Shown here piece by piece: positions 27,401 through 35,306 of a stretch of 64,000 nt of DNA. The stretch spans positions 62,001 to 126,000 of the forward strand of contig JAMFSR010000037.1 of the NCBI GenBank assembly GCA_026225395.1, written 5' to 3'. Numbering within the stretch: the first letter of the stretch is position 1; every line of letters begins with the position of its first letter. Under the pieces are notes generated by a model. The model was not told where the DNA came from and made no database searches. It was given only the letters and a program-made list of their open reading frames with translations. Position numbers and translations under genes: made by a program. Source of the DNA: Granulicella sapmiensis (GTDB lineage Bacteria; Acidobacteriota; Terriglobia; Terriglobales; Acidobacteriaceae).

Positions 27401-27585
27401 TTCTCCCCGGAACACCCTCCACACTCCCCGATGGCGATGCAGGCCCTACGCCCCTTGTTTTCCAGAACGCCGCCGCCCTCGCTACCGAAGGCCTCACCAC
27501 GCCCGCCTTCGGCCAGCCCACATCCTCCACCAGCGGCGTCAGCCGCGAGCGCCAGATGGAAGCCGGAATAAGGCTGGAGTTTTAG
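24442..27585 (+). CDS. Oar-like outer-membrane protein, third paralog, without regulatory domain
   Basis: A 1047-residue protein with a signal peptide (ends STLACSAQES). In contrast to the two genes before it there is no CnaB-like domain; a Gly/Asp-rich plug-like region (SVTTGLSYNGMSPAENSVTLDGLSMQ, GTYSAEFGDAAGAVTAIES) starts within the first 110 residues. The barrel keeps paralog blocks (AYPDERRIQLVDEWELTRR, SQPHG-type turns, NNIGPRISAAWSPRGG) and ends in GIRLEF with terminal Phe. A TonB box cannot be identified. It has low similarity to its two neighbours outside the barrel blocks and may have another ligand or rely on a separate partner for TonB contact. Start is ATG after GGGGCGGGG. Confidence 0.85.
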   Translation: MLWLNVRLLVGILVLASTLACSAQESTPAAGYAPPESNAFAIPSADEWALTSDRIAELPADPRLWEGLALLASSANEAVVAAGGSGDGEADLADGRNGSVTTGLSYNGMSPAENSVTLDGLSMQQNFRGGSRGSGARGATTGGSVSGASFGQGAVRSYRVMPGTYSAEFGDAAGAVTAIESLVGTAAWHGEATASVRSSALAAYNPFSVVTHYRNGSITNFLVRPEDTLIQIGGHISVPIGQLFPSKKFRKQLTMFASFEQELRNDPAIASPAMDTFYALTPTQTALLGNRGVNAAATNTALDYLDSLTGAVPRSSMRTLGFLRIDEQAGKRDHLVGTYQGNRFNLPAGAGFRSASNAVVNSGIASVGNSTINVDAVAAHWLHTFSPRLAHTLRAQLVHDLEFETPRPPLAQEPAISVDSYAPEVEIAPNGFTYGTPANLGRVAYPDERRIQLVDEWELTRRKHQLHAGFDWSRIDDRIESFANPYGTFLYDSGVTGGHAGGLVDWITDYTFGVNAYPSGACRNAVGATLHYFCFRSYTQSFGAAQTQFVMHHLAGYAEDAWRPRSDLQITLGARYEYTLLPLPQIPNAVLDQDLQQFSPHAGLTSSFPEDRNNIGPRISAAWSPRGGKLLTAHIGYGIFYGRLPGTTVSAALADTALPSTALQIRIRPTTITACPQSTTVGFGYPCAYDTLPPAAVQQTTSAMVFANNFRLPAIQRATLILERALGRHGFVRASYAMALSAQLPGSVDRNIAPSTTIANFVLQGGDGKTGVQSGETFAVPLYTARRWTQYGPITAVTSNANATYHAGTLEASAHGWRGLEIRGSFTYSRAIDYAPQISGTPQTNAQFDPYSNGYDKGLSTLNFPRRFSGDAIYRTKLEAGPRLLHQALNNWRTSAIAVAATGAPYSYEISGGPYLSGGHETINASGGATYLPTVGRNTLHLPTRATVDLRIERGFTLRHATHLSTFAEAFNLLNQRNLTRVETRAFLPGTPSTLPDGDAGPTPLVFQNAAALATEGLTTPAFGQPTSSTSGVSRERQMEAGIRLEF

Positions 27586-27738
27586 CCAATCGCCGCCCCG
27601 CACGCGACCATTCCTGGCTCTTCGTGTTCCGATAGAGGACAACGTTCGCCAATGTTGCATTTTCGGGCAGAACGATCCGCCATCCGTTTGCATCCAACTC
27701 AAAACGCTGCAAAGTAAAAGGTAAGGGGTCCCGGGACG

Positions 27739-28722
27739 ATGAATCTGCTCGCATTGGTCACGCATCATGGCTATGCGACCACGATGGTCATCATGTTCCT
27801 CGCCGCCTGCGGCCTTCCGCTCCCGCTTTCCATCGTGCTCTTGGCTGCCGGGGCCAACGCCCATCACGGTTCGCTGAACCTCGGCCTGGTCATGTTCTAC
27901 GCCACGCTGGCATCGCTCCTGGGCGATACCCTCATGTACCTCGGCGGCCGCTACACCGGCTGGTGGCTGCTCGCAGGCATCTGCCGCCTGAGCATCAATC
28001 CCGAAGACTGCATCTTCGGCTCGGCAAAGTCGTTCTACGAGCGCGGCCCAAAAACGCTGCTCATCTCCAAATTCGTCCCCGGCCTTTCCACCGTAGCCGC
28101 CGCGCTCGCCGGCAGCCTGAACATGCGCGTCACACGCTTTCTTCGGCTCGATGTCTGCGGCGTTGCGCTCTACGTCATCTGCTGGACCTCCCTCGGCTTC
28201 GTCTTCGCCCGCTGGCTCCGCGACATCATCGGCTGGCTGGAGCGCCTCGGCCACATCGCCGCCGAAGGCCTCCTGCTCCTCGTCGTCGCCTACTTCTGCT
28301 GGCTCGCCTGGAACTGGCTGCACGACCGCCGCTTCAAACACATCGAAAAAGTCGCCGCCCTCGACCTCTTCGAAAGCATCCGCACCTCCTCGCACGACCG
28401 CCTCGTCATCATCGCCGACGTCCGCTCCCACGGCTACTACGACCCCGGCATGCAGCGCATCAAGAACTCCATCCGCGTCGAACCCTCCCGCCTCAAGGAA
28501 GAACTCATCGCCCTCCGCGAGTTCATGGCCCCCGAGTGCGAAATCTACCTCTACTGCTCCTGCGCCCGCGAAGCCACCAGCGTCCGTGTCGCCTACATGC
28601 TCGAACAGGAAAACTGCCAGACCAAGGTCATCCAGGGCGGCCTCAAAGCCTGGGCCAAAGCCGGCGGCCCCATGGAACCCGTCCCCGCCGGCGACGTAGA
28701 ACACCTCCCCCGCTTCGACTAA
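27739..28722 (+). CDS. DedA-family membrane protein fused to a rhodanese domain
   Basis: A 327-residue protein. Residues 1-200 are a DedA/VTT membrane domain (ACGLPLPLSIVLLAAGA, SLLGDTLMYLGGRYTGWW, FVPGLSTVAAALAGSLNM, with the conserved Gly and Arg/Pro features); residues 215-320 are a rhodanese domain with IIADVRSHGYYDPGMQRI and the active loop LYCSCAREATSVRVA containing the likely persulfide Cys near 274. DedA proteins handle lipid carrier transport across the membrane; the rhodanese part would carry sulfane sulfur or sense thiols. This fusion architecture is known in other bacteria. It is convergent with the gene at 28819. Confidence 0.9.
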   Translation: MNLLALVTHHGYATTMVIMFLAACGLPLPLSIVLLAAGANAHHGSLNLGLVMFYATLASLLGDTLMYLGGRYTGWWLLAGICRLSINPEDCIFGSAKSFYERGPKTLLISKFVPGLSTVAAALAGSLNMRVTRFLRLDVCGVALYVICWTSLGFVFARWLRDIIGWLERLGHIAAEGLLLLVVAYFCWLAWNWLHDRRFKHIEKVAALDLFESIRTSSHDRLVIIADVRSHGYYDPGMQRIKNSIRVEPSRLKEELIALREFMAPECEIYLYCSCAREATSVRVAYMLEQENCQTKVIQGGLKAWAKAGGPMEPVPAGDVEHLPRFD

Positions 28723-28727
28723 ACGGA

Positions 28728-28794
28728 GGGAGCAGGAGCCTTTAGGCCCCTGATTAGGGTCTGCCACAAAACGGGCTTTAGCCCCGGGCCTTTT
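28728..28794. repeat. Palindrome-rich intergenic repeat, likely bidirectional terminator
   Basis: Between two convergent genes. Contains gggct-tt-agccc at 28773-28784 and a GGCC-rich partner stem (cctttaggcccc at about 28739-28751), ending in TTTT. The gggctttagcccc type is similar in form to the hairpins at 31600-31611 and may be one repeat family. Confidence 0.5.
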
Positions 28795-28818
28795 GCTTTC
28801 GCGGCCACAATCAGCCCC

Positions 28819-30045
28819 TTACGCCACAGCCTTAGCCAACCGCGCCAACAGCTTCGTATGCGGCAACCCATCCGCATACGTCTTCAACACCAAACTCCGC
28901 AGGATCGGCGTCCGCATCACCTTGAACCCTCGCTCCGGCGTCGCATAAAAACTCCGCGCCGCGCGATGCGAAAACGCCAGCGTCTCCTGCAATCCCGCCA
29001 ACTCCCGCGCATACGCCGCCGCCACATCCCCACCCTCCAGCACCGCCGCCGCCGCAGCCTGCCCACTCACCAGCGCCGAATGAATCCCCTCGCCCGTCAG
29101 CGGGTCGACCAACCCCGCCGCATCGCCAACCAGCAGCACCCGCCCACGAGGCACATACGCATGCCCACCCAACCCAAGATACTGCCCCGTCACATGCGCT
29201 CCAACGGCAGCCAAATCCACCCCCAGCTTCTGCATCGTGTACAGGTTCAACAACGTCCGCGTCACCCTCTCATGCGGCCTGTCGTTGTTCGCCGCATTGT
29301 CCGTCCGAGGCACAAACCCACCCACCCCAATGTTGATGTGGTCGCCCTTCGGAAACAGCCATCCATACCCACCCACAATCGGGCTGAAGTCGAACACCAG
29401 GTCCAGCGGCCCATCGCCCTCGGGCAGCTTCGTCGGCAGCGCCGCATAAGGTACTATCGCCTCCAGCGCAAACCCCCGCGCATACCACTCCGGGTCCTGC
29501 GCGGACGGCGAACCGTTCTCCAGCTGGCTCGCCAGCCGCCGCATCTGCCCGTTCGACCCATCGGCCCCAATCACCACCGGAGCCTTCAGCGTCTCCACCC
29601 CGCCATCGCCCACCGCAACATCAACCTCCACGCCACCAGCCACCTCCCGCAGTGCGACGATCCCCTCAATCTTCCGCAGCTCCGCTCCCTGCGCCAGCGT
29701 CTGCTTCAAACAAAAATCATCGAACCGCTCCCGCACCGCCATCGCGCAGATCGGGTTCCGCGTCTTCACCCTCACCTCGCGCCCCTTATCAGCCAGCGCT
29801 CCAGCCCCCGGCCTCTCTGCAATCTGCAGCACAATCTCCCGGCAAACCCGCTCCACGACCGGCTCAACCGAGTACCGCAGCGCGCCCATCGTCTTCCGCG
29901 TCAACCCGCAGGCACAGGCCTTATGCCGCGGAAAGCTCCGCTTATCCAGCAGCAAAACCCGCTTACCCACCCGGGCAAGATCATAAGCAGCCGCACAACC
30001 CGCCGGGCCGGCGCCCACAATCAAAACGTCATAACCCTCAAACAT
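28819..30045 (-). CDS. FAD-dependent oxidoreductase, geranylgeranyl-reductase family
   Basis: A 408-residue flavoprotein with the N-terminal FAD-binding motif YDVLIVGAGPAGCAAAYDLARVG, then RSFPRHKACACGLTRKTMGAL (the Cys-containing substrate loop of the geranylgeranyl reductase family), APVVIGADGSNGQMRR, and VLLVGDAAGLVDPLTGEGI, the second FAD motif. Such enzymes reduce isoprenoid chains of lipids or quinones, or act as hydroxylases; the exact substrate is unclear. The start is close to GGGGGA. Convergent with DedA-rhodanese, and followed upstream by a 530-base gap. Confidence 0.88.
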   Translation of the reverse strand: MFEGYDVLIVGAGPAGCAAAYDLARVGKRVLLLDKRSFPRHKACACGLTRKTMGALRYSVEPVVERVCREIVLQIAERPGAGALADKGREVRVKTRNPICAMAVRERFDDFCLKQTLAQGAELRKIEGIVALREVAGGVEVDVAVGDGGVETLKAPVVIGADGSNGQMRRLASQLENGSPSAQDPEWYARGFALEAIVPYAALPTKLPEGDGPLDLVFDFSPIVGGYGWLFPKGDHINIGVGGFVPRTDNAANNDRPHERVTRTLLNLYTMQKLGVDLAAVGAHVTGQYLGLGGHAYVPRGRVLLVGDAAGLVDPLTGEGIHSALVSGQAAAAAVLEGGDVAAAYARELAGLQETLAFSHRAARSFYATPERGFKVMRTPILRSLVLKTYADGLPHTKLLARLAKAVA

Positions 30046-30574
30046 TCCCCCAGTTTAGCCCGCTCTTGCCTTGCTGTTGCCTGTTTTCGCCAGAGCGAAG
30101 CACCCAGCATGTCGCACACCCCACACCACCGCCCGGGTGGCCCATTCATGCGCGCTCTTTGCGCATGAGTGGGGAACACCAATCGTCAATCAGCAACGTC
30201 GTCTTTGTCTTTCCGGTTAACACTGGACACCAACGACTTCGGGTGGGGATCAGGCAGCGCCCGACCGTCTCCTTCGAAGGGATTCACCCGAATCATGGGC
30301 CCGCGGCCGCATCTTCCTCAATCCAAAAGGGATAAATTTGGTGCCTTCAAGGCAACCCTAAAATCCCCCAATCATCCGTTAACTCCCATCGTTGCATAGA
30401 GTTAGCCGCAAAAGAACCTCCTTCGGCCACTCTTTCCGGCCTCCGGGCGTCCAAGACTAGAACCTCTACTGCTCTCCCACCTTTGGGGGATACGGCAGCG
30501 GAGTTCCCCCGGTCGCGATATCCGAATTCCCGGAGTCAGACGCTCGGTTAGCTCAAACACAAGGGAGTAAATGC
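30046..30574. other. Long intergenic region with palindromic repeat and long 5' leader of the OmpA gene
   Basis: A 529-base gap between divergent genes. It contains the 30132-30180 palindromic repeat and about 390 bases that run up to the OmpA-family gene. In the latter I see short local hairpins (for example in the stretch 30425-30450, cctccttcggcc and ccggcctccggg) but no match to a riboswitch consensus that I can recall. AAGGGAG lies nine bases before the OmpA ATG. No gene recognised. Confidence 0.5.
30132..30180 (+). repeat. Dispersed palindromic repeat, copy 1 (CCGGGTGGCCCAT type)
   Basis: Starts CCCGGGTGGCCCATTCATGCG, has an inner stem (catgcgcg / gcgcatg), and ends GAGTGGGGAACACC. The outer ends match copies at 34428-34471, 60541-60588 (reverse) and 62650-62695 (reverse). 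The inner hairpin here is the CATGCGC version rather than CTTCGCG. Confidence 0.75.
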
Positions 30575-31522
30575 ATGAACATTCAGCGTCAACTTAGAAC
30601 TACCTGCAGCTTGGCAATCTCCATGGCGGCACTCGCGTCCGTCGGCATCACAGCAGCACACGCCCAGCAAGCTACCGTTGAAGGCTTCGTCATCGGCCGC
30701 AGCGGCGAGCAGATGGCGATCAAAACGCCGGACAGCCCCCGCCTCACCGTCATCCTCTCCGACAACACCCCGGCCACTGAAAAAGGCGGCTTCCTCGGCA
30801 TGAGCCACAAGAACCTCGGCATCGAAGCCCTCGTCCCCGGCCTGTCCGTAAAGGTCGAAGGCTCCTACAACCCCGATCACCAGTTGGTTGCCAAAAAGGT
30901 CGTCTTCTCGCGCACTTCGCTCAGCACGGCAAAGGCAGTCGAGTCTGGCCTCTATCCCGTCAACGCCGAAGTCGCAGGCGTCAAGGACCAGCAGCGCTCT
31001 GATCGTAAGGACATCGAACAAAGCCAGGCTGACATCGCCAAGAACTCGCAGGACATCGACACCACCAAGCAGGGTCTCGATGCCACCACCCAGGCCACGG
31101 CAGGCAATACCACAGCCATCGGCACCACCAACACCCGCATCGGCTCCTTGGACCAGTTCGAAACCAAGGACAGCATCACCGTCAACTTCGCCAATGGCAA
31201 AGCCACCGTCAGCAAAAAGGACAAGGATCAACTCGCTGACTTCGTAAAGGCCGTCGCCGATACCCCCGGCTCCATGATCGAAGTCCAGGGCTACGCTTCC
31301 ACCTCCGGTTCAGCCACGCTCAACCAGAGGCTGAGCCAGGAACGCGCTGACGCCGTCCTCGCCATCATTCAACAGACCGGCGCCGTCCCCATGACCCGCA
31401 TCCTCGCACCCGCGGCCATGGGCACCACCAACCAGGTCGCAACCGAGCACACCCGCAGCGCCCAGGCCGAAAACCGCCGCGTCGTCGTCACCATCGTCGT
31501 CAACAAGGGGATCACCGGCTAA
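30575..31522 (+). CDS. OmpA-family cell-envelope protein
   Basis: A 315-residue exported protein with a signal peptide ending near TAAHAQQ. Residues about 30-115 form a beta-rich domain of an OB/BON-like type with unknown name (TVEGFVIGRSGEQMAIKT); residues about 130-185 are a helical linker (repeats of QSQADIAKNSQDIDTTKQ); the C-terminal OmpA domain spans about 195-310 with MIEVQGYASTSG and LSQERADAVLAII and AENRRVVVTI, the peptidoglycan-binding motif. It should tether the outer membrane to peptidoglycan. The 5' leader is unusually long. Confidence 0.88.
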   Translation: MNIQRQLRTTCSLAISMAALASVGITAAHAQQATVEGFVIGRSGEQMAIKTPDSPRLTVILSDNTPATEKGGFLGMSHKNLGIEALVPGLSVKVEGSYNPDHQLVAKKVVFSRTSLSTAKAVESGLYPVNAEVAGVKDQQRSDRKDIEQSQADIAKNSQDIDTTKQGLDATTQATAGNTTAIGTTNTRIGSLDQFETKDSITVNFANGKATVSKKDKDQLADFVKAVADTPGSMIEVQGYASTSGSATLNQRLSQERADAVLAIIQQTGAVPMTRILAPAAMGTTNQVATEHTRSAQAENRRVVVTIVVNKGITG

Positions 31523-31559
31523 CCCTATAAGAGCTTGTTGACATACCACCGTTTTGAAG

Positions 31560-31611
31560 GGCACGGCTTCAGCCGTGCCGTAAGGCCGCATTGGCATTAC
31601 GGCTTTAGCCG
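31560..31611. repeat. Two adjacent perfect palindromes
   Basis: ggcacggct-tc-agccgtgcc (31560-31579, 9-bp stem) and cggct-tt-agccg (31600-31611), both after the OmpA stop. Together with gctgaggggg they look like a small repeat unit. They resemble the palindromes at 28773-28784 in sequence style. Confidence 0.45.
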
Positions 31612-31660
31612 CTGAGGGGGTATGTTTCGAGCCCGGCTCTACTGTTTCAAAGCCCCAAAT

Positions 31661-31709
31661 GGCGATAGTGCGAAGAGCTTCATGAACTCAAAGCTCTCGC
31701 ACTATCGCC
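31661..31709. terminator. Long bulged hairpin between OmpA and the sigma gene
   Basis: Left arm 31661-31680 and right arm 31691-31709: 12 bp perfect (ggcgatagtgcg / cgcactatcgcc), one bulged A, then 7 bp perfect (agagctt / aagctct), loop catgaactca, followed by catttt. This can be a terminator or a small mobile palindrome. It ends 47 bases before the sigma factor ATG. Confidence 0.6.
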
Positions 31710-31755
31710 CATTTTGTATTTGTGTGCGGCAGCCTCGTTTGTTAGCTTGACGTGC

Positions 31756-33021
31756 ATGCCGCAGAATGTTCCCGAAGCCCTCGGCAAAACCATCGAGACG
31801 CTCTACCGCTCCGAATCCGGCAGGATCCTCGCTACGCTCGTGCGTCTGCTCGGTGATCTTGATGTCGCCGAAGAGGCCATGCACGAGGCCTTTGCCGTCG
31901 CCCTGGACACATGGCCTCAAACCGGCGTACCGGAGAACCCACGCCCCTGGCTCATCTCAACCGCGCGTTTCAAAGCGATAGACGGAATACGCCGCCGGGC
32001 GCGCTTCGACAGAACACAGAAAGACCTCACGCTCTACCTCGAAACGCGCATCGACCATGCACCTCTCGCGGGTGAATTCCAGGATGAGGAGATCGAGGAC
32101 GACCGCCTCCGCCTCATCTTTACCTGCTGCCATCCCGCTCTCCCGCCGGAAGCGCAAACAGCGCTCACGTTGCGCGAAGTGTGCGGGCTCACAACCGAAG
32201 AGATCGCCCGCGCATTTCTCGTTACGCCGGCGACGCTCGCGCAGCGCATCGTCCGCGCAAAGACAAAGATTCGAGACACCCCGATTCGGTACGAGGTGCC
32301 GTCGGCGCAGGAGCTGCCGGACCGCCTGGACGCCGTGCTCCAGGTCATCTATCTCATCTTCAATGAGGGTTACTCGGCCGCGGCAGGAGCGGAGGTAACG
32401 CGGGCCGAGCTAACCGCCGAGGCGATCCGCCTGGGCCGTTTAGTGAGCGAACTCCTGCCGGAGCCGGAGATCCTTGGGCTGCTCTCCTTGATGCTGCTGC
32501 AGGAGTCCCGTCGCGCCGCCAGGTCTTCGTCAACCGGAGAGCTGATCCTGCTGGAGCATCAGGACCGCAGCCTCTGGAACCGGGAGCAGATCGCCGAGGG
32601 AGTGGCCTTGCTGGAGAAAGCCCTGAACTCCCGCCGCTTCAGCTCGTACACGCTGCAGGCAGCGCTCGCCGCCGTTCATGCTCAAGCCGAATCGGTCGCT
32701 GCGACAGACTGGCGGCAGATTGTTGCGCTTTACGACCAATTGTTGCGAATTCAACCGTCTCCGGTCATACAGCTCAATCGCGCCGTGGCCATTGCTATGC
32801 GCGATGGTCCGGAGGCCGGCCTGGCACATATCGACGCGGTGTTGGAACAGGGTGAATTGGCAAAGTATTACCTGGCACACTCCGCCCGTGCAGACATGTG
32901 CCGCAGGCTCGGCAGGACATCTGAAGCCCGGTCCTCGTATGAAAAAGCTCTGGCGCTGACCCAACAGGAACCGGAGCGGCAATTCCTGCGAGAGCGGATT
33001 CGTCAGTTGAACGAAAAATAA
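31756..33021 (+). CDS. ECF sigma factor with C-terminal extension, ECF42-like
   Basis: A 421-residue sigma factor, about twice the normal ECF length. Region 2 ([43 protein letters not shown]) and region 4 ([29 protein letters not shown]) are followed by a helical extension of about 220 residues ([30 protein letters not shown], and [15 protein letters not shown]). This extension, and the three DGPF/YCII genes just downstream, match the ECF42 group, in which the extension is needed for activity in place of an anti-sigma factor. ATG 31756 was chosen; there is no Shine-Dalgarno. No anti-sigma gene is adjacent. Confidence 0.88.
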   Translation: MPQNVPEALGKTIETLYRSESGRILATLVRLLGDLDVAEEAMHEAFAVALDTWPQTGVPENPRPWLISTARFKAIDGIRRRARFDRTQKDLTLYLETRIDHAPLAGEFQDEEIEDDRLRLIFTCCHPALPPEAQTALTLREVCGLTTEEIARAFLVTPATLAQRIVRAKTKIRDTPIRYEVPSAQELPDRLDAVLQVIYLIFNEGYSAAAGAEVTRAELTAEAIRLGRLVSELLPEPEILGLLSLMLLQESRRAARSSSTGELILLEHQDRSLWNREQIAEGVALLEKALNSRRFSSYTLQAALAAVHAQAESVAATDWRQIVALYDQLLRIQPSPVIQLNRAVAIAMRDGPEAGLAHIDAVLEQGELAKYYLAHSARADMCRRLGRTSEARSSYEKALALTQQEPERQFLRERIRQLNEK

Positions 33022-33032
33022 TTCTGGATGAT

Positions 33033-33061
33033 TGTCGAATTCCAGTTCGGCCGTTCGACTA
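33033..33061 (+). promoter_or_regulatory. Candidate ECF42 target promoter upstream of the DGPF genes
   Basis: TGTCGA at 33033-33038 and CGACTA at 33056-33061, 17 bases apart, 71 bases before the first DGPF gene. I recall a TGTCGA -35 element with a CGA-type -10 for ECF42 promoters, and the spacing fits. It starts 11 bases after the sigma stop. Confidence 0.5.
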
Positions 33062-33132
33062 TCTCGTGAAGTCAGGCAGTCGACAAATATCTAAACCCGA
33101 AAACAAGTCACCAACCCCAAGGAGATTCCACA

Positions 33133-33570
33133 ATGCGATTCATGGTCATCGTCAAATCAACCCCGGAGTCCGAAAAAGAAGGCGCCCTCCCCGATCCAAA
33201 ACTCATGGCCGAGATGGGCAAGTTCAACGAAGAGCTCATCAAGGCCGGCATCGTGCTCGCCATGGACGGACTCCATCCCAGCTCCAAAGGCGCACGCGTC
33301 AAATTCTCCGGCAGCTCTCGTACCGTCGTCGACGGCCCCTTCACCGAGGCCAAGGAGCTCATCGCCGGCTTCTGGCTCTGGAAGGTCAAGTCCCTCGAAG
33401 AGGCCATCGAGTGGGTCAAGCGCTGCCCCAACCCCCACAACGTCGACTCCGAAATCGAAATCCGCCAGGTCTTCGAGATGGAAGAGTTCGCCCCCATCCT
33501 GTCCCAGGAGGAGATCCAGCACAAAGTAGCGAAACGGGCTCAGTTGCCGAATCAGACCGCCAACAAATAG
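33133..33570 (+). CDS. DGPF (YCII-related) domain protein 1
   Basis: A 145-residue cytoplasmic protein of the YCII/DGPF family: MRFMVIVKSTPESE at the N-terminus and the eponymous VVDGPFTEAKELIAGFWLWKV in the centre, then a tail of about 35 residues with a basic end (RAQLPNQTANK). AAGGAGAT is placed before the ATG. Members are small dimeric alpha-beta-barrel proteins that accompany ECF42 sigma factors; function is unknown. It is the first of three such genes, spaced 49 and 46 bases apart, probably one operon driven from 33033. Confidence 0.88.
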   Translation: MRFMVIVKSTPESEKEGALPDPKLMAEMGKFNEELIKAGIVLAMDGLHPSSKGARVKFSGSSRTVVDGPFTEAKELIAGFWLWKVKSLEEAIEWVKRCPNPHNVDSEIEIRQVFEMEEFAPILSQEEIQHKVAKRAQLPNQTANK

Positions 33571-33619
33571 CCCAGCCAACTGGCCTACCCGAAGATCGTT
33601 ACAAGAAAAAGGAGAAGCC

Positions 33620-33967
33620 ATGCCGCAATTTCTGGTTGCGATTCACCATCCTGACAACTACGACCCGTCGCTGGAAGGTGAAGCAATGATCCGCGACATC
33701 GATGCGCTCAACGAAGAGATGAAAGCCGCCGGCGCCAGGTTTTTCGCCGGCGGCCTCGAATCGGCACCCAGGGCGAAATCACTGCGCAAGCAGCCCAGTG
33801 GCGAGGTCGTCATCACCGACGGTCCGTACCTTGAGACCAAGGAGCACATAGGCGGCTTTTGGATTCTGGAAGCAGTTGATAGGGAGGAAGCGCTCGCATG
33901 GGGACGAAAGGCCGTGGTCGCATGCCGCGCCCCGGTTGAGGTGAGGCAGTTTGCTCGCCACTCCTGA
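33620..33967 (+). CDS. DGPF (YCII-related) domain protein 2
   Basis: A 115-residue protein with MPQFLVAIHHPDNYD, EEMKAAGARFFAGGLESAPRA and VITDGPYLETKEHIGGFWILEA, the DGPF signature with Tyr in place of Phe. AGGAGAAG lies seven bases before the ATG. Close in length and form to its two neighbours; likely part of a hetero-oligomer or of parallel function. Confidence 0.88.
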   Translation: MPQFLVAIHHPDNYDPSLEGEAMIRDIDALNEEMKAAGARFFAGGLESAPRAKSLRKQPSGEVVITDGPYLETKEHIGGFWILEAVDREEALAWGRKAVVACRAPVEVRQFARHS

Positions 33968-34013
33968 GCAATAGAACGCGACTCACTGAGTCACAGCAAG
34001 CAAGGAGGAAGGT

Positions 34014-34421
34014 ATGAAATACCTCTGTTTGGGATACCTCGAACCAGGAAAATTCGAAGGCATGACCGACGCCGAACGCAACGCAGTGTTCGACGACTGC
34101 TTTGAGCACAACGACCATCTGCGCGCCAACGGCCATCTTCTCGCCGAAGTCCCTCTTCAGTCTCCGCAGACCGCGGTGACCGTGCATTGGAAAAACGGCA
34201 AAATCGCGACCACCGACGGCCCCTACGCAGAAACCAAGGAACAGCTCGGCGGCCTTCAAATCCTTGAGGCGCGAGACCTCAATCACGCCATTCAGCTTGT
34301 CTCACAGCTTCCAGGATTGTTTAAATACGGACTCGGACCGATTGAGATACGGCCAATGGTGGATTTGACCGAAATCGTCAAGCAAAGCGAGCAGCGGCGG
34401 CAAAAAGACATCCCGCAATGA
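34014..34421 (+). CDS. DGPF (YCII-related) domain protein 3
   Basis: A 135-residue protein: MKYLCLGYLEPGKFEGMTDAERN and TTDGPYAETKEQLGGLQILEA, with conserved Asp-Gly-Pro-Tyr. The start follows GGAGG. A palindromic repeat begins seven bases after the stop. Function unknown. Confidence 0.88.
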   Translation: MKYLCLGYLEPGKFEGMTDAERNAVFDDCFEHNDHLRANGHLLAEVPLQSPQTAVTVHWKNGKIATTDGPYAETKEQLGGLQILEARDLNHAIQLVSQLPGLFKYGLGPIEIRPMVDLTEIVKQSEQRRQKDIPQ

Positions 34422-34427
34422 CCAGGC

Positions 34428-34471
34428 CGGGTGGCCCATCCTTCGCGCTTTTGCGAAGGGTGGGGTATCGT
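34428..34471 (+). repeat. Dispersed palindromic repeat, copy 2 (CCGGGTGGCCCAT type)
   Basis: CCGGGTGGCCCAT at the left, inner stem ccttcgcg / gcgaagg, right end GGGTGGGGTATCG. The arms and ends match the repeat inside the second TldD-like gene (62650-62695, reversed) over nearly the whole length. It may serve as the terminator of the DGPF operon. Confidence 0.78.
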
Positions 34472-34535
34472 TTGCAGTAGCAAACGACCGCTCTCTCCCA
34501 GGACCCGCACATACCCTTGCCGCCGCTGTTCACTG

Positions 34536-35306
34536 TTACCTGCCAGCTGCCTCTTCAATCACCTTCGCCACTTCCTTCGGATGCGAAAGCATCACCACAT
34601 GGCTTGAAGGCAGCGTTGTCGTCGTTGCCTTCATCTGCTTCGCCATGCTCGCTTCCTGCCCGGGATCGATCATGTGATCGTTCGAAGCTACGATGTACCA
34701 CGTAGGCTTGTTGTGCCACGCCGCCTGCGTAGGCTGCGCCGCAAAGATCGATCCATGCGTCTCCGGCTGTACCGCCGTGATCAACGCCTGCTCATCCTTG
34801 CTCAAGTCCTGTGCAAACGCGGTAGCGATGCCATCCGGCGAGAGCAGCAGAAACCCATCGGCCAGCGGTGCGATCTTCGTCATCCCCAGCGGCACCGGGA
34901 AAGGCTTGGTGATCTCCGCAATCGACTGCCCTGCATCGGGCGCGAACGCCGCCACGTAAACCAACCCCACCACCTTGGGATCGTTGCCGGCTTCCGTAAT
35001 CACCACGCCGCCATAAGAATGCCCCACCAGAATCACCGGCCCATCCTGCGCCGCAATCGCCCGCTTGGTCGCCGCCACGTCATCCGCGAACGACGTAAGC
35101 GGATTCGCCACCGAGGTCACCTTGTATCCCTTCGCGAGCAGCAAGGGAATCACCTTCGACCAGCTGGATCCATCGGCAAAAGCGCCATGAACAAGAACGA
35201 TATTTTTTGCAGGTGTCTGTGACAAGAGAGTTCCTCCGGTAGTGAAAAGGCTTAGGACAAGAAGCGTAAGAACGTGCTTCCAGAAAGGTCGTAGAGTTTG
35301 GCGCAT
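34536..35306 (-). CDS. Exported alpha/beta hydrolase
   Basis: A 256-residue hydrolase. ATG 35306 is preferred over an upstream start because the product then opens with a membrane-anchor/signal segment (HVLTLLVLSLFTTGGTLL). IVLVHGAFADGSSWSKV is the oxyanion region, LVGHSYGGVV is the nucleophile elbow with Ser, and the catalytic His is in SSHVVMLSHPKEV near the end. The HAD of the family includes esterases and carboxylesterases of the salicylate-binding type; substrate unknown. The family often detoxifies small esters. It is preceded by a 345-base gap containing a hairpin. Confidence 0.8.
   Translation of the reverse strand: MRQTLRPFWKHVLTLLVLSLFTTGGTLLSQTPAKNIVLVHGAFADGSSWSKVIPLLLAKGYKVTSVANPLTSFADDVAATKRAIAAQDGPVILVGHSYGGVVITEAGNDPKVVGLVYVAAFAPDAGQSIAEITKPFPVPLGMTKIAPLADGFLLLSPDGIATAFAQDLSKDEQALITAVQPETHGSIFAAQPTQAAWHNKPTWYIVASNDHMIDPGQEASMAKQMKATTTTLPSSHVVMLSHPKEVAKVIEEAAGR

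Noticed and set aside
30181-30574. Possible riboswitch or structured leader before the OmpA gene
   Set aside because: Long 5' region with small hairpins, but no match to the c-di-GMP, SAM or cobalamin consensus I can recall; left as unassigned.
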